A stretch of DNA of 10,624 nucleotides from an uncultured Clostridia bacterium (GCA_937891895.1 CALATN010000113.1:1-10624), one strand, 5' to 3'; shown: positions 1 through 6,165, counted from the first letter of the stretch. Notes: a model not told the origin generated them from the letters alone. Made by a program: numbers and translations.

Positions 1-58
1 GGAGCACCGCTCCCTTTGGAAACCCGAGGCTTGGTGCTACAACTGCTCTATAAATCCC
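1..58. other. GC-rich structured segment of unknown nature at window edge
   Basis: This stretch is GC-rich, in contrast to the AT-rich bases 59-140 that follow. It holds a perfect 5-bp hairpin (GGAGC-acc-GCTCC, 1-13), and an AGCACC (2-7) that can instead pair with GGTGCT (33-38). Read on the minus strand, the part near 35-58 resembles the acceptor and D-arm of a tRNA (GGGATTTATAGAGCAGTTGT), but no anticodon stem-loop follows and the T-arm would lie outside the window. It may be the end of a structured RNA, a degenerate tRNA-like relic or a dispersed repeat. I cannot assign it. Confidence 0.3.
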
Positions 59-114
59 AATTTCCCCGCTGTTCGATATTTTTTTCAAAACCTCTTCCAT
101 TTTGCAAAAATATT

Positions 115-136
115 TGTTATAATAAAAATGTATAAT
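115..136 (+). promoter_or_regulatory. Promoter for the carboxypeptidase gene (extended -10)
   Basis: An extended -10 element TGTTATAAT lies at 115-123, with no good -35 at the expected distance (TTCCAT at 95-100 is poor). A second TATAAT at 131-136 would start transcription on top of the ribosome binding site at 142-148, so the first is the better candidate. The same TGTTATAAT recurs at 4120-4128 and 6125-6133. Confidence 0.5.
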
Positions 137-191
137 ATGTGAAAGGAGCTTGTCCCTGATTTTTTCACATAAACGGGGCATAATTACATAT

Positions 192-1559
192 ATGAAGCTT
201 TTGAAGAAAATTGCTGTGACTGTTGCGGCGGCTCTTACTGTAAGTATTTTCTCTCAGGTAAGTGCGGCGGCTGTTACATTTACTCCGAACTTTACCGTTT
301 CCAGTGAGGCGGCTGTTCTTATCAATCTTGACAAGGATGTTGTGGTGTACGAAAAGAACCCCACCAAGAAGATGTATCCCGCTTCCCTGACAAAAATTAT
401 GACTGCCATTGTTGTTCTCGACCACATCAAGGATCTGGACAACACTGAAATTGAAGCACCACTGGTTGTTTTCGACGACCTTTACGGCAAGAACCCGTCT
501 TCTGTAGGCTACTCCAGAGGCGAGGTTATTACTGCACGTGACCTGATGTACTCAATGCTTATGGCTTCTGCCTGCGAATCTGCGGGTATTCTTGCGTATC
601 ACGTTGGCGGTGACAGCATTCCGAACTTTATTGATATGATGAATCAGAAGGCTAAAGAAATCGGCTGTACAGGCACAAATTTTGCCAACCCACACGGTCT
701 GTTTGACGAAAATCAGTATACCAACGCACGCGATATGGCGCTGATTGCCAAGTACGCTGTTGACAATTACCCCAAGTTCGTGGAAATCGCTACCACAACC
801 GAGTTCACTTTAAGCGCTACCAACTACCACGGCGAGGACTGGGCTACAATTCACCACACCAACGCTATGGTGCTGAAGGGTGAATATTACTACGAGCCTG
901 CGAAGGGCCTCAAGACAGGTACTCTCGACGAGTCGGGACGCTGCCTTGCTTCTATGGCTTCCCGTGACGGCAACAACTATCTGCTGGTAACTCTCGGTGC
1001 GCCTATGTACGACGCTGAGGGCTACAAGATTTACGACCATTACACCGACCACGAAAACATCTACGAATGGGCGTTCAACACATTTTCCTATGAGAAGCTT
1101 CTCAGCACTAATGACGAAATTACCGAAATTCCCGTAAAGCTGGGCGACAATGCGGAACACGTTCTCCTTGTTCCTGAAGTGGATTTCTTTGCACTCTGGC
1201 CGAATACCCTTGACACTTCAAGTCTGAAAAAGGAAATCAACACATCGGGCTACCTCGACTCTGACGGCTCGGTTATGGCGCCTGTTGACAAGGGTACGGT
1301 TTTCGGAACATATAGTCTTTCCCTGTCAGGCGAGGAGCTTTGCACTGTAAACCTCGTAGCGAGGGACAGCGTTGCACTTTCACAGCTTGAATACAATATT
1401 ATGAAAGCGAAGGCTTTCGTCAGTTCTGTTTGGTTCAAGCTTGCGATCGTTATTGCCCTGGTGTTGATTACGCTTTATGTTGTTGTATATATTCTCGCAA
1501 CGAAAAAACGCAAGAAAAGAATGAAAAAAGTTTCGGCTAAGACTCGGAGAAGAATGTAA
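192..1559 (+). CDS. D-alanyl-D-alanine carboxypeptidase (penicillin-binding protein, S11 family)
   Basis: Serine peptidase of the DacA/DacF type, which removes the terminal D-alanine from peptidoglycan stem peptides at the outer face of the membrane. From the ATG at 192 it is 455 residues. A signal peptide covers about 1-27 (KK, hydrophobic core, AAA), the catalytic SLTK motif is at 65-68, and KTG is at 241-243 with the usual PHGL...YTNARDMA region before it. The middle SxN motif reads SAC (126-128), so Cys replaces Asn. A C-terminal transmembrane helix (about 420-442) followed by a very basic tail anchors the protein; the signal peptide and C-terminal anchor fit the DacF layout. Start is uncertain: the ATG at 192 has no good ribosome binding site, while AAAGGAG at 142-148 points to in-frame CTG 156 or ATT 159. 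TTG 150 is too close to that site. No clear terminator follows. Confidence 0.9.
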   Translation: MKLLKKIAVTVAAALTVSIFSQVSAAAVTFTPNFTVSSEAAVLINLDKDVVVYEKNPTKKMYPASLTKIMTAIVVLDHIKDLDNTEIEAPLVVFDDLYGKNPSSVGYSRGEVITARDLMYSMLMASACESAGILAYHVGGDSIPNFIDMMNQKAKEIGCTGTNFANPHGLFDENQYTNARDMALIAKYAVDNYPKFVEIATTTEFTLSATNYHGEDWATIHHTNAMVLKGEYYYEPAKGLKTGTLDESGRCLASMASRDGNNYLLVTLGAPMYDAEGYKIYDHYTDHENIYEWAFNTFSYEKLLSTNDEITEIPVKLGDNAEHVLLVPEVDFFALWPNTLDTSSLKKEINTSGYLDSDGSVMAPVDKGTVFGTYSLSLSGEELCTVNLVARDSVALSQLEYNIMKAKAFVSSVWFKLAIVIALVLITLYVVVYILATKKRKKRMKKVSAKTRRRM

Positions 1560-1567
1560 TTTTACTG

Positions 1568-1596
1568 TTGACAAAATCAGTTTAATATGATAAAAT
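1568..1596 (+). promoter_or_regulatory. Sigma-A type promoter for the DUF4190-like gene
   Basis: A consensus -35 TTGACA (1568-1573), a 17-bp spacer and TAAAAT (1591-1596, five of six) lie between the carboxypeptidase stop and the next gene. The element overlaps the in-frame ATG at 1587, which argues that translation starts further down at 1641. Confidence 0.75.
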
Positions 1597-1640
1597 TTTT
1601 CTTTGAAAGAATATTATTTTTACTTGGGAGGATTGTTTTT

Positions 1641-1913
1641 ATGAATAATGATAGTAACCGCAAAAAGCTTTGCGTGCCGAGCCTTGTCCTTGGTATTGTC
1701 GGTTTGTTCTTTTCACTTTTTCTCCCATTCATTTCATACGGCTGTTCAATCCCCGGGCTTGTAATTGCTTTTAACAAGAAGAAAAAAGACTATAATTCCA
1801 AACCGGGAATTATTCTTAACGTAATTGCTATTGCACTTTCTGTTATCAATTCGGCTCTTGGAATTATTATGACTGTGAAGCTGTTCTTTGCTTCAAATAT
1901 TGACGAAGAATAA
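1641..1913 (+). CDS. Small DUF4190-like membrane protein
   Basis: A 90-residue membrane protein. GGGAGG at 1626-1631 lies 9 bases before the ATG at 1641, which decides the start; the in-frame ATG at 1587 falls inside the promoter. A short polar N-terminus (MNNDSNRKK) precedes a hydrophobic stretch at about 12-44, probably two short helices around a Pro/Gly/Cys turn, then a lysine-rich loop (KKKKD, 46-50) and a second hydrophobic region at about 55-84. The pattern SLVLGIVGLFFS...GLVIAF resembles DUF4190 proteins, whose function is unknown. It has its own promoter and a terminator right after the stop, so it is probably a single-gene unit. Confidence 0.75.
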   Translation: MNNDSNRKKLCVPSLVLGIVGLFFSLFLPFISYGCSIPGLVIAFNKKKKDYNSKPGIILNVIAIALSVINSALGIIMTVKLFFASNIDEE

Positions 1914-1918
1914 AAATC

Positions 1919-1949
1919 AAGGCATACCGCACTAAGGTATGCCTTTTTT
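1919..1949 (+). terminator. Intrinsic terminator (or attenuator) before the esterase gene
   Basis: AAGGCATACC (1919-1928) pairs with GGTATGCCTT (1936-1945) in a 10-bp stem with a 7-base loop, and a run of six T covers 1944-1949. It begins 5 bases after the DUF4190-like stop and ends 16 bases before the esterase ATG. Confidence 0.85.
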
Positions 1950-1965
1950 ATGAAAGGAAATTGCT

Positions 1966-2796
1966 ATGGAAAAGAAAACTGTAAGACTTAATGTGCCCTA
2001 TGAAAAGGCGGGTCTCAACCCTGAGGGCTGCAGAGCTGAATTGGATTTATACACACTTGTAAAACACGACAACATTGAGCTTAAACAGCGTCCCGCGATA
2101 ATAATTTGCCCGGGCGGCGGCTACGAATACTGCTCTGTACGTGAGGCTGAGCCTGTCGCTCTGCGCTATGCGGCATACGGAATTCCTGCTTTTGTCCTCC
2201 GCTACAGCTGTGTGAACAAGATGTTTCCTACCGCATTGCTGGAGCTTGCGGCGGCTATGGCTTATGTACGAAGCAATGCTGAGGAGCTTGGTGTTGACCC
2301 CGAAAAAATTATGGTAAGCGGTTTCTCTGCAGGCGGACATCTTGCTGCAAGTCTTGCTGTACACTGGAACAAGCCCTTTGTTACCGATGCTCTCGGCGGC
2401 AGTTCTGATTTGTACAAGCCTAACGGTGCGGTGCTGTGTTACCCTGTAATAACCTCGGGTGAAAAGCGTCATGACGGTTCAATCCTAAACATCGTGGGTG
2501 CGGATTACCCCGCTGAAATGATGGAAACCGTATCACTTGAAAAGCAGATCAGCGAGGCAACCCCTCCTGTATTCATATGGCACACTGCTGACGACGGTCT
2601 TGTTCCTGTAGAGAACACGCTGATGTTTACGGCGGCTCTTGCCGAAAAGAAAATTCCATTCGCCTGCCACATCTTTGAAAGCGGCGTACACGGTCTGTCC
2701 CTATGCGATGACTCAACCGCAGGCTATGACGGACATATCAATGCTGACTGCGCACGCTGGTTTGGTATGGCAGTTGACTGGATAAAATCAAGATAA
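1966..2796 (+). CDS. Alpha/beta hydrolase, acetyl-esterase / xylan-esterase-like
   Basis: A 276-residue cytoplasmic-type alpha/beta hydrolase (no signal peptide) similar to the BD-FAE/acetyl-xylan esterase group found near glycan genes in gut Firmicutes. The oxyanion motif PGGGY is at 49-53 and the nucleophile elbow GFSAGGH at 119-125 (Ser121). The acid is probably Asp210 in HTADDGLVP, and the histidine His242 in GVHGLS. The length is normal for the family, so the triad looks intact. The likely reaction is removal of acetyl or similar acyl groups from imported sugars or small esters; the substrate is inferred, not shown. AAGGA at 1954-1958 precedes the ATG. There is no room for a promoter between the preceding terminator and the start, so it depends on read-through or on a start site upstream of the hairpin. 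Confidence 0.85.
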   Translation: MEKKTVRLNVPYEKAGLNPEGCRAELDLYTLVKHDNIELKQRPAIIICPGGGYEYCSVREAEPVALRYAAYGIPAFVLRYSCVNKMFPTALLELAAAMAYVRSNAEELGVDPEKIMVSGFSAGGHLAASLAVHWNKPFVTDALGGSSDLYKPNGAVLCYPVITSGEKRHDGSILNIVGADYPAEMMETVSLEKQISEATPPVFIWHTADDGLVPVENTLMFTAALAEKKIPFACHIFESGVHGLSLCDDSTAGYDGHINADCARWFGMAVDWIKSR

Positions 2797-2801
2797 ATAC
2801 A

Positions 2802-2828
2802 AACGGGAGGTACAAGCTACCTCCCGTT
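2802..2828. terminator. Bidirectional terminator hairpin between convergent genes
   Basis: AACGGGAGGTA (2802-2812) and TACCTCCCGTT (2818-2828) form a perfect 11-bp stem with a 5-base loop. It sits between the esterase stop (plus) and the DUF378 stop (minus, 2833). The U-rich flank is weak on the plus side (TTCGGTTT) and somewhat better on the minus side (TTTGTATTTAT), so it may serve both. Confidence 0.8.
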
Positions 2829-2832
2829 CGGT

Positions 2833-3039
2833 TTAGTGAGTTTCAGCAATGGCATTTCTTCTGAAAAGAAGTGTGATACACCACACAGCTGAAAGTGCTA
2901 CAAGGACATATACAACTCTGCTCAGAAGTGCTGTTGTTCCGCCAAAAAGCCATGCAACGAGGTCAAAGCTGAAGATGCCTACAAGACCCCAGTTTACGCC
3001 ACCGATAATAAGCAGCGCAAGAGCAATTTTATCAAACAT
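2833..3039 (-). CDS. DUF378 family small membrane protein
   Basis: A 68-residue protein with two membrane helices (about 4-26 and 37-61). It carries the pattern of DUF378/YuzA proteins: LLIIGGVNWGLVGIF near the N-terminus, then FDLVAWLFGG and a second helix, ending RRNAIAETH. The function of the family is not established. The ribosome binding site AGGAAGGA lies just upstream of the ATG on the minus strand. A terminator for the upstream LCP-like gene ends only about 34 bases before the start. Confidence 0.85.
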   Translation of the reverse strand: MFDKIALALLIIGGVNWGLVGIFSFDLVAWLFGGTTALLSRVVYVLVALSAVWCITLLFRRNAIAETH

Positions 3040-3073
3040 TCTATCCTTCCTTTCCTATCGGGTAAGTTACGAC

Positions 3074-3104
3074 AAAAAACTCCCGGAAGTTTTACTTCCG
3101 AGAG
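3074..3104 (-). terminator. Intrinsic terminator of the LCP-like gene
   Basis: On the minus strand CTCTCGGAAGT (3104-3094) pairs with ACTTCCGGGAG (3090-3080) in 11 pairs, including one G-U, with a 3-base loop. It is followed by TTTTTT (3079-3074). Confidence 0.85.
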
Positions 3105-3105
3105 T

Positions 3106-3135
3106 ATTATTTACCGTATGAACGGAATTATTCAA
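3106..3135 (-). promoter_or_regulatory. Possible promoter for the DUF378 gene, overlapping the LCP-like stop
   Basis: On the minus strand TTGAAT (3135-3130), an 18-bp spacer and AATAAT (3111-3106) could form a promoter. Its start site would fall in the terminator stem at about 3100. The match is modest and the region is AT-rich, so this is tentative. It is offered because there is no space for a promoter downstream of the terminator. Confidence 0.3.
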
Positions 3136-4062
3136 TTATTCAATTATCGAATCGTCAATCAGATTTAAACGTTCCGGAAGCGACCTGATAAAGCCATCAT
3201 CAAGAACAAACAACGAATTTTCGTTATATGTTCCCATAACCGTAAGCAGCTGGCAGACATTCATATCACTTTCAACAATATATTTTATAGCATTCGATTG
3301 CTCGTCATAGTCATAGGCTGTGAAATTTGTTTCAATGCTTGAATTGATAATCGTGCTGAAATAATCGTCAACATAATTTGAAAAGCCTGAAGCAATATTT
3401 CTGTTAAGCAGATCACTTACTGCTACGCCTGCCATCTTTGCTCTGTACTCTTCTCCTGAGGTATACAGAGGATATGTTATAATCTTACGCATATCCCTTG
3501 AATCAAGGTAAAGGTCGCCTTCACGGTAAATTGTTTCTTCCCCTGTATCAGGATTGGAATATTCAAGATTGTATGGAATATGGAAGTCAACTCCACCGAA
3601 AATATCAACAATTACACCGAAGCTGTCATTGTTCAGCTTGAGGTAGTAGTCAACCGTAACACCTGTTGCCGCCTCAACCGCTTCAACGGCGTCCGGAATA
3701 CTGCCAAGACGATAGAACTCATAAATGCTGTCCTCTGTACTTCCTACTTTCGCATATGTATCGGATGGAAGAGGAAGAACCGTAAGAAAACGCTCCTGCG
3801 CATTCATTCTCACCAGCATAAATGTACATCCGCTCATTCTTTTTTCAGAGTCAAATATGATAAGCGTAGTTTTATTGTCCGAAAAAACCGGTACATAATC
3901 ATCAGCTGTCACCATCTGTTCAAGATGAATTTCAGGCTGTTTTTCTTCCTCGGGTGACATAATTTCATCAAGCAGCCACAAGCCGAGTCCACCGATTACC
4001 ACGAGAGTAATAACAATTGTTATAATGTATGTAAGTGCGATTTTTGCTCCCTTTGATGCCAT
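3136..4062 (-). CDS. LytR-CpsA-Psr-like membrane protein, degenerate LCP domain
   Basis: A 308-residue protein with a basic N-terminus (MASKGAKIA), one membrane helix at about 9-31 and a large extracytoplasmic domain. LCP-like order is visible: TTLIIFDSE and FMLVRMNAQERFLTVLPLPSDT (81-102), TGVTVDYYLKL (133-143), then IVDIFGGVDF (151-160). LCP enzymes transfer wall teichoic acid or polysaccharide from lipid carriers to peptidoglycan. The family motif SIPRDT is PLPSDT here, so its arginine is Ser100. The usual RSD before the second strand is SGCT, and the C-terminal arginine-rich YxRxR stretch is not evident. It may be a catalytically inactive or altered relative. Start: GAAAGGA (4079-4073) lies 10 bases before ATG 4062, but only 1 base before the upstream TTG at 4071. 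Confidence 0.65.
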   Translation of the reverse strand: MASKGAKIALTYIITIVITLVVIGGLGLWLLDEIMSPEEEKQPEIHLEQMVTADDYVPVFSDNKTTLIIFDSEKRMSGCTFMLVRMNAQERFLTVLPLPSDTYAKVGSTEDSIYEFYRLGSIPDAVEAVEAATGVTVDYYLKLNNDSFGVIVDIFGGVDFHIPYNLEYSNPDTGEETIYREGDLYLDSRDMRKIITYPLYTSGEEYRAKMAGVAVSDLLNRNIASGFSNYVDDYFSTIINSSIETNFTAYDYDEQSNAIKYIVESDMNVCQLLTVMGTYNENSLFVLDDGFIRSLPERLNLIDDSIIE

Positions 4063-4099
4063 TTTATACAATTCCTTTCAGAATAAATTGAAAATATCA

Positions 4100-4128
4100 T
4101 TGAAAAAAGCTTCGTCAGATGTTATAAT
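4100..4128 (+). promoter_or_regulatory. Promoter-like element pointing antisense into the SLOG gene
   Basis: TTGAAA (4100-4105), a 17-bp spacer and TATAAT (4123-4128), preceded by TGT to give the extended -10 TGTTATAAT (4120-4128), lie in the 78-base gap between the two minus-strand genes. Transcription would start near 4135 and run antisense to the 3' end of the SLOG gene. No credible coding frame follows on the plus strand. Confidence 0.5.
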
Positions 4129-4140
4129 GTATTGGTAAGA

Positions 4141-4767
4141 CTATTTTTCACTTTGACTGAAATAAAGCTTCACAAGGTTTTCTATCTGTGTATTTTCTTC
4201 AATGATCTTCACATCAGCCTTGCAGGCATCATCAACCATTTTGGAAAAATCCGCTGCATTGATGATTTTAGTGTCAAGCCCTGCCTTTTCAGCATATCTT
4301 ATAGTCTGCCCCGTTCCGCTTTTCCAATCAGATACAACCGCAATAAGTCTTGATGAATGATCAATCATAAACTTGTTGCGTTTGCTGAAACAACCATCGG
4401 AATATCTTTCCGAAACGTTTATGACACACTCCGCTTCGGCGAGGGCATTTCCTCTCATATACAAATCCCCGCCCTTGAAATTGCTGCCGAAATCAGGATA
4501 TGGCATTGCAACAACAAGCCGTATGTTTTTCCCCTGATGAATAAACTGATACACAAATTCTGCGGCAATGAGGTCTATACCTCTTGAACCGCCTACTATA
4601 AATGTATCATACCCTTCTTCAATGCTGTTATGTATTTCAAAATACAGCATACTGAGAATACCTTTCATTTTAAGCGAATTCGTATCCCCTTTGTCCGGAA
4701 GCTTTTCCTGACGGTGACCTGAAAAACAAACAGTTTTATTTTTGTCGTAAATCCATTCTTCGGACAC
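4141..4767 (-). CDS. SLOG / DUF1273-like Rossmann-fold protein
   Basis: A 208-residue soluble protein resembling the DUF1273/YpsA group of the SLOG superfamily (DprA-related Rossmann fold). Visible marks are VCFSGHRQEKL (13-23), a glycine-rich turn GGSRGIDLIAAE (59-70), AMPYPDF (87-93), and a final strand and helix LIAVVSDWKSGTGQTIRYAE (141-160). SLOG domains are predicted to bind nucleotide-derived ligands; the role of this group is not settled, so I give no reaction. Start: GAAAGGA (4784-4778) lies 10 bases before the GTG at 4767 but only 1 base before the longer GTG at 4776. The stop is TAG. It is driven by an extended -10 promoter at 4808-4836. It lies upstream of the LCP-like gene, 78 bases away, with no terminator between them, so co-transcription is possible. 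Confidence 0.75.
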   Translation of the reverse strand: MSEEWIYDKNKTVCFSGHRQEKLPDKGDTNSLKMKGILSMLYFEIHNSIEEGYDTFIVGGSRGIDLIAAEFVYQFIHQGKNIRLVVAMPYPDFGSNFKGGDLYMRGNALAEAECVINVSERYSDGCFSKRNKFMIDHSSRLIAVVSDWKSGTGQTIRYAEKAGLDTKIINAADFSKMVDDACKADVKIIEENTQIENLVKLYFSQSEK

Positions 4768-4807
4768 ACGTTTCACGTCCTTTCAGCAGCACAAAGCTAC
4801 TCATTCA

Positions 4808-4836
4808 ATTATAGCACAAACATTTCGTTTTTACAA
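4808..4836 (-). promoter_or_regulatory. Promoter of the SLOG gene
   Basis: On the minus strand TTGTAA (4836-4831), a 17-bp spacer and a perfect TATAAT (4813-4808), preceded by TGC to form an extended -10 (TGCTATAAT). It lies about 24 bases upstream of the ribosome binding site. Confidence 0.8.
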
Positions 4837-4875
4837 TAGAGATTATAAATTTTTTTGAAAGCTGGTTATATAATA

Positions 4876-6048
4876 ATGTCGCAGTATTTTTCAAGACGTA
4901 TATGTGCGGAAATCAATCTTGATGCCGCAAAAGCAAATCTTACCGCACTTAAAGGATTCATTGACGAAAGCTGTACAAAGCCTGCCTGCGTGGTAAAGGC
5001 TGATGCTTACGGTCACGGTGACGTAGGGCTTATGGAAATGTATCAGGAAATGGGTGTGGATTTTTTCTGCGTATCAAACATTTCCGAGGCACTTCGTCTG
5101 CGTGAAGGCGGCTGCACAGGTGACATACTTATTTTAAGCTGGACAGCACCTGAGGACACGCACATACTCATCGAGAACAATCTTATCGGCACGGCGGTTT
5201 CCGTCAGCGGTGCAGCGGAGATGTCCGCTAATGCCGACAGACCTGTGCGCCTGCATATAAAGCTTGACACGGGCATGGGCAGAGTCGGTCTTAATACGGA
5301 AAATACAGACAAGTGCGCGGCTGAAATTGCTGAAATCGCTGCTATGGAAAATATTTCTGCTGAGGGCTTGTTCACCCACCTTGCTGTTGCCGACAGCGCT
5401 GATGAAGAAAATATACGCTTTACCGAAAAACAGAAAAACATCTTTTTTGAAATTGCCGAAAAGGCTGAAAAGCTGGGTGTGAAGCTTGTTCACAAGCATT
5501 GCCTCAACAGTGCGGGTACGCTTTATCACTACGACAGACGCAGTACCCTTGCGAGAATGGGCATCGTTCTCTATGGTCTGAAGCCTGACAATTCCCTTGA
5601 TGTACCCGTGAAGCTTGAGCCAGTTATGAAGCTGAAATCCTTTATCACACAGATTAAAACCATCAGTGCGGGGACCTCCGTAAGCTACGGCAGAACCTAC
5701 ATTGCCGACAGCGACAGAGTTGTTGCAACCGTGCCCTGCGGCTACGCTGACGGCTACCCACGTCTGCTTTCCAACAAGAACGAGGTGCTTGTCCACGGCA
5801 AACGTGCAAAAGGCGTCGGCAGAATATGTATGGACCAGATGATGATTGACATTACGGGAATTGACGGAGTAAAGGTCGGCGACGAGGTTACACTTTTCGG
5901 ACGTGACGGCGACGAAATCATTACCGCTGACGACCTCGCTTCAAGCTACGGAACAATCGGTTATGAACTTATCTGCGCAGTAAGTGTGCGTGTTCCGCGA
6001 ATTTTTATCAGTAATGGCGAAATAAAGCAAATTATCGCACACAGATGA
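4876..6048 (+). CDS. alr: Alanine racemase (PLP-dependent)
   Basis: Interconverts L- and D-alanine in the cytoplasm, supplying D-alanine for peptidoglycan. It has 390 residues from ATG 4876, normal for the family. The PLP lysine is Lys41 in VVKADAYGHG, the N-terminal TIM-barrel carries KLDTGMGRVGL (129-139) with Arg136, and the catalytic tyrosine is Tyr271 in SYGRTY. VPCGYADGYPR (286-296) and GRICMDQMMID (315-325) are also typical. All key residues are present. The open frame extends back to a TTG at 4855, but family members begin near MSQYFSRRICAEINL; the ribosome binding site is weak for either start. A TATAAA at 4844-4849 may be the -10, without a clear -35. It is divergent from the SLOG gene and ends in a long hairpin terminator. 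Confidence 0.95.
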   Translation: MSQYFSRRICAEINLDAAKANLTALKGFIDESCTKPACVVKADAYGHGDVGLMEMYQEMGVDFFCVSNISEALRLREGGCTGDILILSWTAPEDTHILIENNLIGTAVSVSGAAEMSANADRPVRLHIKLDTGMGRVGLNTENTDKCAAEIAEIAAMENISAEGLFTHLAVADSADEENIRFTEKQKNIFFEIAEKAEKLGVKLVHKHCLNSAGTLYHYDRRSTLARMGIVLYGLKPDNSLDVPVKLEPVMKLKSFITQIKTISAGTSVSYGRTYIADSDRVVATVPCGYADGYPRLLSNKNEVLVHGKRAKGVGRICMDQMMIDITGIDGVKVGDEVTLFGRDGDEIITADDLASSYGTIGYELICAVSVRVPRIFISNGEIKQIIAHR

Positions 6049-6070
6049 TATTCTGTTGTGCAAAATATCC

Positions 6071-6120
6071 AAAGGCTTTGTTGTAAATACGTTAATGTAA
6101 ACGTTGACAAAGCCTTTTTG
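6071..6120 (+). terminator. Terminator of alanine racemase, overlapping the next promoter
   Basis: AAAGGCTTTGT (6071-6081) pairs with ACAAAGCCTTT (6107-6117) in 11 pairs. The 25-base loop contains a second 5-bp stem, ACGTT (6089-6093) with AACGT (6100-6104). T-rich sequence begins at 6115 and continues to 6125. The 3' arm and T-run sit inside the -35/spacer region of the following promoter. Confidence 0.75.
6096..6109 (+). promoter_or_regulatory. CcpA cre-like operator
   Basis: TGTAAACGTTGACA agrees at every defined position with the Bacillus cre consensus TGWAANCGNTNWCA. It covers the -35 of the promoter for the solute-binding lipoprotein, a position where CcpA or another LacI-family regulator would block RNA polymerase. 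A related copy, TGTAAATACGTTAA, lies just before it at 6082-6095. Regulator identity is inferred. Confidence 0.65.
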
Positions 6121-6133
6121 TTTTTGTTATAAT
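6104..6133 (+). promoter_or_regulatory. Strong promoter of the solute-binding lipoprotein gene
   Basis: A consensus TTGACA (6104-6109), an 18-bp spacer and a consensus TATAAT (6128-6133), with TGT before it making an extended -10. Expected transcription start is near 6140, just before the ribosome binding site at about 6151. Confidence 0.85.
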
Positions 6134-6165
6134 ATGTGTAATATATGAGAAAGGATGTCATTATT

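Noticed and set aside
1..58. Calling a tRNA gene on the minus strand
   Set aside because: Only the acceptor/D-arm look is there; no anticodon stem-loop can be formed at the right distance and the rest is outside the window.
2047..2472. 141-codon minus-strand frame within the esterase gene
   Set aside because: Antisense to a complete alpha/beta hydrolase; no independent signals.
2849..3121. 90-codon plus-strand frame over the DUF378 gene
   Set aside because: Crosses a clear minus-strand gene and its terminator; protein is Ser/Arg/Pro-rich and unlike any family I know.
4132..4353. 73-codon plus-strand frame just after the antisense promoter
   Set aside because: Starts with TTG at or before the expected transcript start, has no ribosome binding site, and is antisense to the SLOG gene.
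5134..5796. 220-codon open frame on the minus strand inside alanine racemase
   Set aside because: It lies wholly antisense to a gene with all catalytic residues, and its protein has no recognisable motif or ribosome binding site.
6049..6103. Riboswitch upstream of the binding-protein gene
   Set aside because: The hairpin lies before, not after, the predicted transcription start, so it cannot be in that mRNA leader.
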